Notes: generated from the letters alone by a model not told the origin. Numbered from the stretch's first letter, positions 27,089 through 35,529 are shown. The stretch: 64,000 nt of DNA from Lentzea aerocolonigenes (GCF_000974445.1 NZ_BBOJ01000007.1:1-64000); one strand, 5' to 3'. Program-made: numbers and translations.

Positions 27089-27793
27089 TCACACGCCCTC
27101 CCCCACCCGCAGGTGCCCGGCTGCCTTGCCCAGCAACGAGTGCACGACCCGCAGCACGTCCGCCACCCGGTCCCGGTGCTCGCGCAGCACCTCCACCTGC
27201 CGTGCCGCCTCCCGCAGCATCCGATCCGCCCGCATCCGCGCGGTCTCCTCGATCAGCTGGGCGTCGCGCAGGGATTCCTTGCGCCGCAACGCCAGCGCCA
27301 GCTCGAAGTCCTCCTGGACCTGGGCGCGCTGCCTGGCCGCGGCCTCGTCGAGCGCGAGGCGCCGCGCCTCGCCCTCACGGACCAGCCGCGTCATGCGTTC
27401 GCGGGTGGTGGCGAGCAGGTCGCGGTGCTCGGCGTGGGTCTGCTGCGCGGAAGCCCAGACGTGGTCCTCGATCGCGCCGGCCCGCTCGACGATCGCGGCG
27501 GCCTCCGTCAGGGCCGCGTCGACGGCGTGCCGGAGACGTTCGCCCACCGCCTCGGGTGACAGCGGCTGACGGCACAGGCGGTCGATGCGGTCGCGCAACG
27601 CCCGGTTCTCCTCGCGCGCCGCCTCCAGGTTGCGGGCGAGCGACACGGCTCGTGCCTCCGCCGCGTCGCGATCGGCTGCCAGCAGGGTGAAGTCCCGTTC
27701 GGCCTCGCCCACGTAGTACTGGACCTGGTCGCGGCGGTAGCCGAGCCACGCGACGTCGAACCCGGTGCGCAGCGGCAGGAGCTCGGTGGTCAT
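27089..27793 (-). CDS. DivIVA-like coiled-coil protein
   Basis: A 234-residue protein. The N-terminal motif RTGFDVAWLGYRRDQVQYYV resembles the DivIVA/Wag31 membrane-curvature region (FxxxxxGYRxxQVDxFL). The rest is long coiled coil rich in Arg, Glu and Ala (about 30-225). In actinobacteria DivIVA family proteins organise polar growth and septation, but this one is more diverged and lacks the typical C-terminal tail. Its ATG overlaps the stop of the release-factor-like gene by four bases, so the two are co-translated. Confidence 0.75.
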   Translation of the reverse strand: MTTELLPLRTGFDVAWLGYRRDQVQYYVGEAERDFTLLAADRDAAEARAVSLARNLEAAREENRALRDRIDRLCRQPLSPEAVGERLRHAVDAALTEAAAIVERAGAIEDHVWASAQQTHAEHRDLLATTRERMTRLVREGEARRLALDEAAARQRAQVQEDFELALALRRKESLRDAQLIEETARMRADRMLREAARQVEVLREHRDRVADVLRVVHSLLGKAAGHLRVGEGV

Positions 27794-28791
27794 GAGCGCA
27801 CCAGGGCCAGGCGCGCGCGGCACAGGCCGCCGATGTTCTGGAACGGCGCGGACGGCACTCCAGCGGTGATCACGTGCACCCGCGTGCCGCTCAACAGAGC
27901 GGCGCGGACCGCCACGTCGGCGAGCAGGCCGCAGCGACGGGACGGGGACCACCCCCTCGCGACGTCGGTGGGAGCGGGGCCGTACCAGGCGGTGGCCGTG
28001 ACGTCCTCCGGGTAGCCGACGATCAGATCGTCCAGACGGCCCGCGGCGAGAGCGTTGAGGGTGTCGTCGACGCCCTCCACCGAGAGCTGCCGGACACGAC
28101 CGCGTTCGTTGAAGTCGGCCAGCACGCCTTCGACGGACGACCGGGCGGCCGCGCGGGTCTCGGCGGCGATGCGGTTCGGGGTGAGGTCGCGACCGGTCCA
28201 GCGGACCACGACGTCGCGGCGGACGGGGGCGGGCAACGCCTCCCACAGCGTGCCCACCACCTCGTCCTCCCCCGCGACCACCAGGAGCCTGGCCTCCTGG
28301 CGGTCGAGCATCTCCGCGCACGCGGCGGCGGCGGACCGCACGCCTTCTGGCCACTGCGGTTCCGGGTAGTTCAACGAGATCCGTTCGGTGCCGCCCACGA
28401 GGTCCGCGCTGCACCGCCCGGCGGTCACGGCGACGCGCGGCGGGCGTTCCTGCAACCAGGCGAGCACCGGCAGGACGTGGGCCGGTGAGCTGAACCAGGC
28501 GAGGTCCAGATGGCGCAGGCCCGGCGTGTGGAAGACGCGTGCCGGCAGTTCCTCCCCCGCGAACGCCACGAGCGTGTCCGCCGTCGGGTACAGGGATCGG
28601 GCCCGGTGCAGCACTTCGCCGATCGTGTCGACCAGTTCCGGGCCGGCGCCGTCGCTGCGCAGCTGGTCCGCCAGGCGCAGCCAGCGCGCCCGCCACGACC
28701 TCAGCGGGCTCGATCCCAGGTAGACGGAGGCGACGGGACGAGCGGGACGGACGACGTCGATCAGGTCGCGCAGCGCGAGTCGATGGCTCAT
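27790..28791 (-). CDS. Bacterial eRF1-like protein (Rv2629/baeRF family)
   Basis: A 333-residue protein with the layout of the bacterial archaeo-eukaryotic release factor family. It has an N-terminal alpha/beta domain (RPVASVYLGSSPLRSWRARW), a middle RNase H-like domain (LVVAGEDEVVGTLWEALPAPVRRDVV) and a C-terminal L7Ae-like part (FNERGRVRQLSVEGVDDTLNAL, then ALLSGTRVHVI). Relatives include mycobacterial Rv2629, a dormancy-linked protein; a role in ribosome rescue or peptidyl-tRNA hydrolysis is suggested for the family but not proven. It is first in a two-gene operon with the DivIVA-like gene. Confidence 0.72.
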   Translation of the reverse strand: MSHRLALRDLIDVVRPARPVASVYLGSSPLRSWRARWLRLADQLRSDGAGPELVDTIGEVLHRARSLYPTADTLVAFAGEELPARVFHTPGLRHLDLAWFSSPAHVLPVLAWLQERPPRVAVTAGRCSADLVGGTERISLNYPEPQWPEGVRSAAAACAEMLDRQEARLLVVAGEDEVVGTLWEALPAPVRRDVVVRWTGRDLTPNRIAAETRAAARSSVEGVLADFNERGRVRQLSVEGVDDTLNALAAGRLDDLIVGYPEDVTATAWYGPAPTDVARGWSPSRRCGLLADVAVRAALLSGTRVHVITAGVPSAPFQNIGGLCRARLALVRS

Positions 28792-28825
28792 GAGGCACAG
28801 GTTCTGCGGGCGGGCACATCCGCTG

Positions 28826-28845
28826 CTTCACCCGCCGCAGGTGAA
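28826..28845. promoter_or_regulatory. CTTCACCCGCC motif with inverted GGTGAA half
   Basis: CTTCACCCGCC (28826-28836) is followed by GGTGAA (28840-28845), forming a TTCACC-N7-GGTGAA-type inverted repeat about 35 bases upstream of the release-factor-like gene. The 11-base core is identical to one before the GH15 gene. Confidence 0.42.
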
Positions 28846-28926
28846 CCCCCGCGCCGCTACCGCCCGCGGAGGGGGAGGCCACACACGTGTCCGGGCGAGC
28901 AACGTCGGTGCTGGAGGTGACCGATC

Positions 28927-29151
28927 TTGAGACGTGAACCCAACCGTTCTCGTTCCCGGCGCATCGTGTTCGTCGTGGCCGTGCTCCTCGCCGTCGTCGC
29001 CACGGGCAGCAAGGAGGAGTGCGGTCCGCCGAGGACGACCGGGACGCTGGCGACGCTGTCGTTGCTCCCCAGGCTGATGGGCGTACTGGGACGGGGGCTG
29101 TGGCTGATTTCCGTTTCCAGCGGTTCGATCACGCGATCATGCCCTGACTAA
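28927..29151 (+). CDS. Doubtful small ORF, 74 residues
   Basis: A TTG start is preceded by GGAGGTG at about eight bases. The predicted peptide has a basic N-terminus and one hydrophobic stretch (RRIVFVVAVLLAVVATGS), like a short secretion signal, followed by an undistinguished tail. It ends 22 bases before the LuxR regulator. No family is recognised and an antisense frame is also open, so it may be chance. Confidence 0.28.
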   Translation: MRREPNRSRSRRIVFVVAVLLAVVATGSKEECGPPRTTGTLATLSLLPRLMGVLGRGLWLISVSSGSITRSCPD

Positions 29152-29173
29152 TCCCATCGGGAGACAAAACGCG

Positions 29174-31765
29174 ATGTCCGACAGTTCGGAGTGCGAGCCT
29201 CACAGCCCCGAGACCGGCCAGGCGAAGCTGCGCGTGCCCACCGCGGCGACACCTCTCGTCCGACGCGGAGCTCTGCTATCCACAGTGGACGACCACGTGT
29301 CGTCCGCGCCGGTCACGGTGGTGACAGGCCCTGCGGGGTGCGGCAAGACGACGCTGCTCGCCGAGTGGGCGCGCCGCCGTGGCGACCGCGTGGCGTGGCT
29401 GACGCTCGACGAGCACGACAACCAACCGGCGCGGCTGCGGGCCGCCATCCGTGACGCTCTCGGCCTCACGGACGCGATCCCGTTGACCGAACCGGCTTTC
29501 TCCTCCGCCGTCGTCGCCGCGTTCGACCAGGTGCCCGCTTCGGTGTGCCTGGTGCTCGACAACGTGCACGAGATCCGCGACGCCGAGGCGCTCGCGAGCA
29601 TCGACCTGCTCACCCGCCGACCACCGGACCGGTTGCGCCTCGTGCTGCTGGGCCGTTTCCCTCCTGCCCTGCACCTCGGCCGCCTGCACCTGGAAGGGCG
29701 GCTGCGCGAGGTGCTGCCGGACGAGTTCGCGTTCGGGCGCGGCGAAACCGAGGCACTGCTCGCGGCGCACGGCGTGGAGCTCTCGCCGGCCGATGTCGAT
29801 CTGCTGCTCAGACGCACGGAAGGGTGGATCGGCGGGTTGCGCTTCGCGGTGATGAACCTGGCGGCGGGATCGGCCAAGCCGGACGAGCTGCTGATGTTCG
29901 CAGGTCTGGACCAGGTCGTGAGCCGCTATCTCGGCGAGGAGGTGCTGGCGCGGCACCCGCAGCGGGTGCGGGACCTGCTCGTCGCGACCAGCGTGTGCGA
30001 CACGGTGAGCGCGGAACTGGCCGGCGCGCTCACCGGTCACCCCAGCCCCGGCGTGGTGCTGGACGCGTTGGAGCGCACCAACTCGTTCGTCAGCAGGCTC
30101 GAGGCGGCGCCGGAGTGGTACCGCTGCCACCCGGTGCTGCGCGCGCACCTGTCCGCGGAGCTGCGCCGGTCCCGTCCGGCGGACGAGATGGCGCTGCACC
30201 GGACGGCGGCGCACTGGTACCACCACAACGACGAACCGGCGGTGGCGTTGCGGCACGCGTTGCGGGCGGGCGACGACCAGCTGACAGCGGAGATCGTGGA
30301 GCACTCGGTGCTGCAAGAGGTGCTGAGGGAGGGCAGCGGCCGGTTGCGGGCGGTGGTCGACGCGGTGCCCGTCCACGTGCTCGCGCGGCCTCAGGTGGGT
30401 GTCGTCGCGGCGCTGGTCGCGATGGACGCGGGTGACGTCGCGGCCGCGGACCGGGTGCTCACCGGGCTCGGCGGCGAGTCGCTCGCGTTGCGGCAGGACA
30501 GGGTGCGGGTGCTGCACGCGACGGCGTTGTTGCGGCGGGGCCGGTTCGACGCGCGGCTGGGTGAGGCGTTGCGGGTGATGGCACGCACGGCGGCGGGGCG
30601 TGGCGGCACCGACGCGGAGGTGGCGGCGTTGCTGAACCGCGGGGTCGCGGCGATGTTGTCGGGTGATCACGCGGGTGCGGAACACGATCTGGTGCGGGCG
30701 TCGGCGATCGCGCGGCAGGAGCGGTTCGACCACGCGGTGCTGGACTGCCAGGTCCATCTGGCGGCACTGACGAGCGCGTCCGGGGACATCCGGGCCGCGG
30801 CGAGGCAGGCGGGTGAGGCGCTGGAGTTCGCCGCCGAGAAGGGCTGGCAGTCGCACTTCGTCTGCGCGCTCGCCTACACCCTGGTCGGGGTGCAGGCGTA
30901 CCTGAGGCTGGACGACGCCCGCGCCGTGGAGCTCGCGGGCCGCGCGGTGCTCGCGCTGGGCGACCGTCCCGATCCGGCGACGTCACTGGCAGTGTCCACA
31001 TTGGACGCCGCGGTGTCGTTCCCGACGGCGGGCGACCCGCGCGCGGTCGTCGGCCGGGTCCGCGAGCAGTGGCAGGACGTCGCCGGCAGACAAGTCGTAC
31101 CACCCGTCATCGCGCACATCGCCCCGGCCGTGCAACGGATCGCCCTGCGCTCGGGAGACGAGCAGTGGGCGTCGGCGATGCCCGAACAGGTGGAGGCGAT
31201 GTTCGGTCCGTGCGGCGAACAGGCGGTGCTGCGCGCGGTCGTGCACACCCATCACGCCCGCGTGTCCCAGGCACGCAAGGCCGTCGAACCGTTGCTGTCG
31301 GGCGATCTGCCCGCCCTGGCGGTCCCGACGGTCGTCGACGGCTGGTTGCTGGAGGCCGTGCTCGTCGACCGTTCCGGCGACCAGCGACGCGCGCACGAGG
31401 CCGTGACCCGAGCGCTGGCCGCCGCCGAACCGGTCGGCGCGCTGCGCCCGTTCCTCAACGCCGGCAAGCCGGTGCGCGACCTGCTCGCGCGCGGCGCCGG
31501 ACGCTTCGGCAGGCTGGAGTCGTTCGCCACCACCACGATGACCGCGCTGCCGGCCGCGTCGACGGCCTCCACCGACGTGCTGACCAGCCGTGAACGCGAC
31601 CTGCTCCTCGAACTGCCGTCGATGCGCACGACCGAGGAGATAGCCGACTCGCTGTTCGTGTCGGTCAACACGGTGAAGACGCACCTGCGCGGCATCTACC
31701 GCAAGCTCGGCGTGAACCAGCGCCGCGACGCGGTGCTCGCGGCCAGGCGGCTGGGCCTGATCTGA
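29174..31765 (+). CDS. Large ATP-binding LuxR (LAL/MalT-type) transcriptional regulator
   Basis: An 863-residue regulator. A STAND-type NTPase near the N-terminus carries Walker A GPAGCGKTTLLAEW (about 51) and Walker B CLVLDNVHEI (about 127). A long helical repeat region (about 350-780, TPR-like) follows, and a C-terminal LuxR helix-turn-helix (about 800-860: LTSRERDLLLELPSMRTTEEIADSLFVSVNTVKTHL) closes the protein. The best-known relative is MalT, which activates maltose genes on binding maltotriose. The alpha-glucan enzymes upstream are therefore plausible targets, though this is inference. A degenerate region follows. Confidence 0.9.
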   Translation: MSDSSECEPHSPETGQAKLRVPTAATPLVRRGALLSTVDDHVSSAPVTVVTGPAGCGKTTLLAEWARRRGDRVAWLTLDEHDNQPARLRAAIRDALGLTDAIPLTEPAFSSAVVAAFDQVPASVCLVLDNVHEIRDAEALASIDLLTRRPPDRLRLVLLGRFPPALHLGRLHLEGRLREVLPDEFAFGRGETEALLAAHGVELSPADVDLLLRRTEGWIGGLRFAVMNLAAGSAKPDELLMFAGLDQVVSRYLGEEVLARHPQRVRDLLVATSVCDTVSAELAGALTGHPSPGVVLDALERTNSFVSRLEAAPEWYRCHPVLRAHLSAELRRSRPADEMALHRTAAHWYHHNDEPAVALRHALRAGDDQLTAEIVEHSVLQEVLREGSGRLRAVVDAVPVHVLARPQVGVVAALVAMDAGDVAAADRVLTGLGGESLALRQDRVRVLHATALLRRGRFDARLGEALRVMARTAAGRGGTDAEVAALLNRGVAAMLSGDHAGAEHDLVRASAIARQERFDHAVLDCQVHLAALTSASGDIRAAARQAGEALEFAAEKGWQSHFVCALAYTLVGVQAYLRLDDARAVELAGRAVLALGDRPDPATSLAVSTLDAAVSFPTAGDPRAVVGRVREQWQDVAGRQVVPPVIAHIAPAVQRIALRSGDEQWASAMPEQVEAMFGPCGEQAVLRAVVHTHHARVSQARKAVEPLLSGDLPALAVPTVVDGWLLEAVLVDRSGDQRRAHEAVTRALAAAEPVGALRPFLNAGKPVRDLLARGAGRFGRLESFATTTMTALPAASTASTDVLTSRERDLLLELPSMRTTEEIADSLFVSVNTVKTHLRGIYRKLGVNQRRDAVLAARRLGLI

Positions 31766-31845
31766 CTTGGCCCCTTGGGGCACGGCGGCCCTGAGCGCCA
31801 CACTTGATCCACGCGAACCCCGCCGACACGATCGCCAGGTTCGTC

Positions 31846-32349
31846 TCACTCGCAATCGCGAGCCGCTTCCGCGCCAACGGCACCCCCGGCCGTGCGCTGC
31901 TCAGCGCTGCGCACGACCGGGCGGGGTGCCGCCACCTGCCGGAGCTTCGCCACTTCGGACGCGGCGAGCAGGAACGCGCCGAAGTTGGAGGTGTCGTCGC
32001 GCCTCACCGGCTGATGGCCGGACGGCTGCTTCCCGATGCCCCGCACGTACCCGAGTCGGCCGCTTCCTTAGAGCGCGACGCGCACCATCCCGTTCCAGCC
32101 CGTCATCGCGACCGGCCGACAGGTGGCCGCGTTCAGCACACCCACCCAGGCCGGCCCGCAGGTGAAGAACGCCGTGCCGCTGGTCTCCGGGCCGGGACAG
32201 TTGGTCGGGTCGCCGAGGTTGCCCCCGGCTGCCCGCCGCGCCTGCGCGAGCCTGGCGGCCATGTGCCTGAAGTCGTTGAGGTAGCCGCCGCGGTAGGGCG
32301 CCAGGCAGCGCGTGCAGAGCCGCACGACGACACCGGTGAGGCAGCCCAC
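31846..32349 (-). pseudogene. GH105-family (unsaturated glycuronyl hydrolase) remnant
   Basis: A GTG-started frame from 32349 reads a C-terminal GH105/GH88 fragment: NLGDPTNCPGPETSGTAFF, then GWNGMVRVAL, and is stopped by TAA at 32068-32070. The same frame continues after the stop with GRLGYVRGIGKQPSGHQPV and DDTSNFGAFLLAASEVAKL, matching the end of the family. These motifs are normally contiguous with an intact N-terminal (alpha/alpha)6 barrel of about 200 residues, absent here. Truncation plus an in-frame stop make it a pseudogene. The working enzyme would have cleaved unsaturated uronic residues from pectin-type oligosaccharides. The truncation point adjoins the repeat array. Confidence 0.62.
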
Positions 32350-32357
32350 AGATCATC

Positions 32358-32500
32358 CGGAAACACCAGGGGCCGAGGTGCCGTTGTAAAGATTGGTCGG
32401 TGTGGTCCGTGTCCCCCGGGCCTCACCTGAATCGCCTTCGCGGAAGACCGTCCGGCTGGTACCGCGTCGAGCCACTCGCCGAGAGGCGACCGCCGCACCG
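32358..32500. repeat. Repeat A, copy 1 (~145 bp direct repeat)
   Basis: Matches 32814-32958 in the same orientation. The most conserved part is GCCTTCGCGGAA, ACCGTCCGGCTGG, CCGCGTCGAGCCA and CGCCGAGAGGCGACC; the outer part (GGAAACAC, GCCGTTG, GGTCGGTG) is looser. The end contains a short CGCC-GAGA-GGCG palindrome. Confidence 0.75.
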
Positions 32501-32523
32501 ACCACCCGAAGCCCGCCCCAGGA

Positions 32524-32658
32524 CGTCACACCCCCTCAACGACCTGGCGGCACACCGCCCTCAAGCCGCCTACCCCCAAGACGGCTTGAGGGCCACCCGC
32601 TTCCCTTGCACAGCCACGGTTTCCTGCGTCACACGGGTGAGCGCGCACACAGAACACC
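32524..32658. repeat. Repeat CB, copy 1, with 11-bp perfect hairpin
   Basis: Matches 32677-32814 in the same orientation (shared TTGCACAGCCACGGTT, ACACAGAACACC and others). It contains a perfect stem: CCCTCAAGCCG (32558-32568) with CGGCTTGAGGG (32582-32592), loop 13 bases. All frames lack convincing coding signal. Confidence 0.78.
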
Positions 32659-32676
32659 GAAGCTCGCCACCAGATC

Positions 32677-32814
32677 GTCATCCCCCAACGGACGACCTGG
32701 TGGCACCCAGCCCTCGAGCCGTCCACCTCCCGCAGGCGACTTGAGGGCAACCCGCTTTCCCTTGCACAGCCACGGTTCCCTGCATCACACAGGTGAGCGA
32801 GCACACAGAACACC
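32677..32814. repeat. Repeat CB, copy 2, hairpin partly conserved
   Basis: Second copy of the unit at 32524-32658. The hairpin arms are CCCTCGAGCCG (32711-32721) and CGACTTGAGGG (32737-32747): nine Watson-Crick pairs, one G-T wobble and one mismatch, so the stem survived divergence. Confidence 0.78.
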
Positions 32815-32958
32815 TGGAAACACAACGGATCCCCGCGCCGTTGAACACAACGGTCGGTGCGGAACGAGTCCCTGGGCCCCAACACAAGAGCCTTCGCGGA
32901 ACACCGTCCGGCTGGAGCCGCGTCGAGCCACCCGCCGAGAGGCGACCACCACGACCTG
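32814..32958. repeat. Repeat A, copy 2
   Basis: Same orientation as copy 1 (32358-32500), directly abutting the second CB unit. Together they give the order A-CB-CB-A. Confidence 0.75.
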
Positions 32959-32976
32959 CCCCCAGGCTGCCGTTCT

Positions 32977-32995
32977 CCCCCGGTCAGCGTGGGGG
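32977..32995 (-). terminator. Possible terminator of the DNA ligase gene
   Basis: CCCCC (32977-32981) and GGGGG (32991-32995) around a 9-base loop lie 12 bases beyond the ligase stop. The stem is short and there is no T-run. Confidence 0.4.
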
Positions 32996-33006
32996 CTTCC
33001 CACTTC

Positions 33007-35001
33007 TCAGGCGACCCCGGCGGCGATCAGCTTCTTCCAGATCTCGCCCTGGTCGACCACCTCGACGCCGAGCTTCTCCGCCTTCGTCAGCTTGCTCGCC
33101 CCGACGCCCTCGCCGGTGATCAGCATGTCCGTGGTCGAGGACACCGACGACGCGGCCGTTGCGCCAGCGCGTTCGCACATCTTCTGGAACGTCGGGCGGG
33201 TGACCTTCTCGCCGGAGCGCGGGTCGCTGATCGAGCCCGTGATGACGACCGACTTGCCCTCCAGGGGTGCGCCGGCCACCACGACGGGTGGCAGGTCCTC
33301 CTCGCGGACGTCGAGGGAGACGCCGCGTTCGCGGAGGCGTTCGATCTCCGGGCGCAGGCGGGCCAGGTGCTGGTTCAGGGACTCGGCCACCTTCTGACCG
33401 ATGTCCTCCACGTCCACGAGCTTCTCCACGCCCGCGTCCGCCACCTCTTCGAGCGAGCCGAAGCCCGCGCGGCACAGGCGGGCGGCGGTGCCCTCGGAGG
33501 CCATCGGGATGGACAGGCCGATGAGGGCGCGGCGCAGGCCCACGGAGCGGCTGCGTTCGATCGACTCGATCATGCGGGTGGCGGAGACCTCGCCCACGCG
33601 GTCGAACTCCAGCAGGCGTTCCTTGGTGAGCGTGTAGAAGTCCGACGGGTTCACCAGGTCGCCGGTCTCGGCCAGGCGCTCGATCCAGACCTGGCCGATG
33701 GCGTCGATGTCGGCGGCGGCGCGGGAGGACCAGTGGATCAGGCGGCGCACGGTCTGGGCCGGGCAGACCGCGTTCGTGCAGAACAGCTCGCGGCTGTTGC
33801 CCTGCTCGGTGAGCGGCTGCGCGCACGACGGGCACTCCGACGGCGGCACGATCTCCCGCTCGGCTCCCGTGCGCTTGGACTCGTCGAGCACGCCCGCGAC
33901 GAACGGGATCACGTCGCCCGCGCGGCGGACCAGGACCGTGTCGCCGATCTTGATGCCGCGCGAGCGGATGACCTCCTGGTTGGCCAGGGTCGCGCGGGTC
34001 ACCGTGGTGCCGCCGACGAACACCGGCTCCAGCCACGCCACGGGAGCGATCTTGCCGGTCTTGCCCACGTCCCACACGACGTCCATCAGCACCGTCGTCT
34101 TCTCCTCGGCGGCGAACTTGTACGCGATCGCGCCGCGCGGTGAGCTCGAACGGGTGCCCGCGGCGGCGAACGCGTCACGGTTGGCCAGGCGCAGCACGGC
34201 GCCGTCGAGGTCGTAGTCGAGGCTGTTGCGCGCCTGCTCGATGGCTCCGATGAGCTCCTGGGCCTCCGCAGCGGAGGAGCAGTGCTTCATGTCCGCCACG
34301 CTGAAACCGAGCTTGCGCAGACCGGCGTCCAGGTCGGCGTCGGCGGTCTCCGGGTCCGTCGTCAGGTCGAACGCGAAGAACTGCATGCGGCGGCCCTCGA
34401 CCGCCTTCGGATCCTTCGCGCGCAACGTGCCCGCGGCGGCGTTGCGCGGGTTGATCAGCGGTTTGTCCGGGTTCTTCCTGTTGTACGCGTCGAAGGTCGA
34501 GCGCAGCATCACGCACTCGCCGCGCACCTCGACCCGGCCGGGCGCGTCGACCTTGTCCGGCACGCCGTCGCACAACGCGCGCGTCAGGAACGTGACGTCG
34601 TCACCCGTCGTGCCGTCGCCGCGGGTGACCGCGCGGGCCAACCGGCCGTTCTCGTAGACCAGCGCGAGCGACAGCCCGTCCAGCTTCGGCATCACCACGA
34701 CCGGCTGGCCGGGGAACCGGGAGAAGAACGACTCGACCTGCTCGGGCTTGTTCGCCTTCTCCAGCGACAGCATCGGCCGCGAGTGCCGCACCGGCGCGTG
34801 CAGCACCGACGGCGCGCCCACGTGGTCCAGAGGGTTGTCCTCCGGAGCCAGCTCCGGGTGCTCGGCGACCAACGCGCGGAACTCGTCCTCGATCGCGTCG
34901 TACTCGGCGTCCGCCACCAGCGGCTCGCCCTGGTAGTACGCGTCACGCAGCTCGACGATCCGCGCGGCGAGCTCCTGAATCCGGTCCCCAGCTGCACTCA
35001 T
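33007..35001 (-). CDS. ligA: NAD+-dependent DNA ligase, divergent type
   Basis: This 664-residue protein has the LigA domain order. The Ia domain (YYQGEPLVADAEYDAIEDE) binds NMN. The adenylation domain has Lys106 in MPKLDGLSLALVYENG. An OB fold follows, then a Cys4 zinc finger (CPSCAQPLTEQGNSRELFC, then CPAQ), helix-hairpin-helix repeats and a C-terminal BRCT domain (GKSVVITGSISDP). It seals nicks using NAD+. Several positions depart from typical LigA: the conserved HVGE-type HhH loop reads PMASEG, and the N-terminal YY is followed by QGEP. It may be a second, specialised ligase rather than the replicative enzyme. The ATG at 35001 is preferred over a TTG ten codons earlier. Confidence 0.9.
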   Translation of the reverse strand: MSAAGDRIQELAARIVELRDAYYQGEPLVADAEYDAIEDEFRALVAEHPELAPEDNPLDHVGAPSVLHAPVRHSRPMLSLEKANKPEQVESFFSRFPGQPVVVMPKLDGLSLALVYENGRLARAVTRGDGTTGDDVTFLTRALCDGVPDKVDAPGRVEVRGECVMLRSTFDAYNRKNPDKPLINPRNAAAGTLRAKDPKAVEGRRMQFFAFDLTTDPETADADLDAGLRKLGFSVADMKHCSSAAEAQELIGAIEQARNSLDYDLDGAVLRLANRDAFAAAGTRSSSPRGAIAYKFAAEEKTTVLMDVVWDVGKTGKIAPVAWLEPVFVGGTTVTRATLANQEVIRSRGIKIGDTVLVRRAGDVIPFVAGVLDESKRTGAEREIVPPSECPSCAQPLTEQGNSRELFCTNAVCPAQTVRRLIHWSSRAAADIDAIGQVWIERLAETGDLVNPSDFYTLTKERLLEFDRVGEVSATRMIESIERSRSVGLRRALIGLSIPMASEGTAARLCRAGFGSLEEVADAGVEKLVDVEDIGQKVAESLNQHLARLRPEIERLRERGVSLDVREEDLPPVVVAGAPLEGKSVVITGSISDPRSGEKVTRPTFQKMCERAGATAASSVSSTTDMLITGEGVGASKLTKAEKLGVEVVDQGEIWKKLIAAGVA

Positions 35002-35058
35002 GAAGGGGACGTTACCGGGGAGCACCGACAATTTCGTGCAGCCGCGATCGAGCGCTGC

Positions 35059-35529
35059 TCAAGCCCCGTTCACGCGCTCCCAGAGCCACCCGAACCGGTC
35101 AATGCGCCACAACTGGGCGCCCACGACCAGCGTCGCCCCGAACACCGTCGGCCACACCTGGAGCGCCACCAGACCCCAGATGATCAGCGCGAACCCCACC
35201 GACCCCGCCGCCACGAGCAGCCGCAGCACCGCGCGGTGGTCAGGAGGTATCGCCACCCGCTTCTCCAGCCAGGCGCGCTCGCCGTAGATCCCGCGCTCCG
35301 TCCAGCTGCGCGGCGCGGAAACCGGCGGGAACACCTTCACGTTCAGCCAGAGCCACACGACCACGACGAAGATCGGCACCAGGCACCACGCGCCGATCCA
35401 CGTCCGGCTCCAGATCGCGAGCAGCATCGCCGGGATCGCCGCGAACCGGGTCCACACGCTCCACGGGTTCGCGTGCCGCCGCCACGCCTCGTCGTCCATC
35501 CGGAACGCACGAGCCACGGACTCAACCAT
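35059..35529 (-). CDS. DUF6653-family membrane protein
   Basis: A 156-residue protein beginning MVESVARAFRMDDEAWRRHANPWSVWTRF, the signature of DUF6653. Four membrane helices follow in two pairs (AAIPAMLLAIWSRTWIGAW / PIFVVVVWLWLNV and LRLLVAAGSVGFALIIWGLV / VFGATLVVGAQLW), separated by a cytoplasmic loop with ERGIYGERAWLEKR. Function is unknown. Its start overlaps the TetR stop by 8 bases, so it is probably the main target and partner of that regulator. Confidence 0.82.
   Translation of the reverse strand: MVESVARAFRMDDEAWRRHANPWSVWTRFAAIPAMLLAIWSRTWIGAWCLVPIFVVVVWLWLNVKVFPPVSAPRSWTERGIYGERAWLEKRVAIPPDHRAVLRLLVAAGSVGFALIIWGLVALQVWPTVFGATLVVGAQLWRIDRFGWLWERVNGA

Larger units (their letters stand above)
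28792..29173. other. Divergent promoter region between baeRF-like and LuxR genes
   Basis: These 382 bases hold the motif at 28826-28845 and one doubtful small frame (28927-29151). Nothing else is recognised; the LuxR gene's promoter should lie here. Confidence 0.5.
31766..33006. other. Degenerate region with pseudogene and nested repeats
   Basis: No intact gene is supported in about 1.2 kb. It contains a GH105 remnant (31846-32349), a pair of ~145-bp repeats (A: 32358-32500 and 32814-32958) enclosing two ~135-bp repeats (CB: 32524-32658 and 32677-32814), and a possible ligA terminator (32977-32995). The other open frames here are short and compositionally poor. Confidence 0.7.

Noticed and set aside
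31846-32046. Separate small gene at this position
   Set aside because: Its frame is the continuation of the GH105-like frame beyond the TAA stop and its motifs belong to that family's C-terminus.
32524-32814. CB repeats considered as a CRISPR array
   Set aside because: Units are ~135 bp with only two copies and no unique short spacers; no cas genes are nearby.
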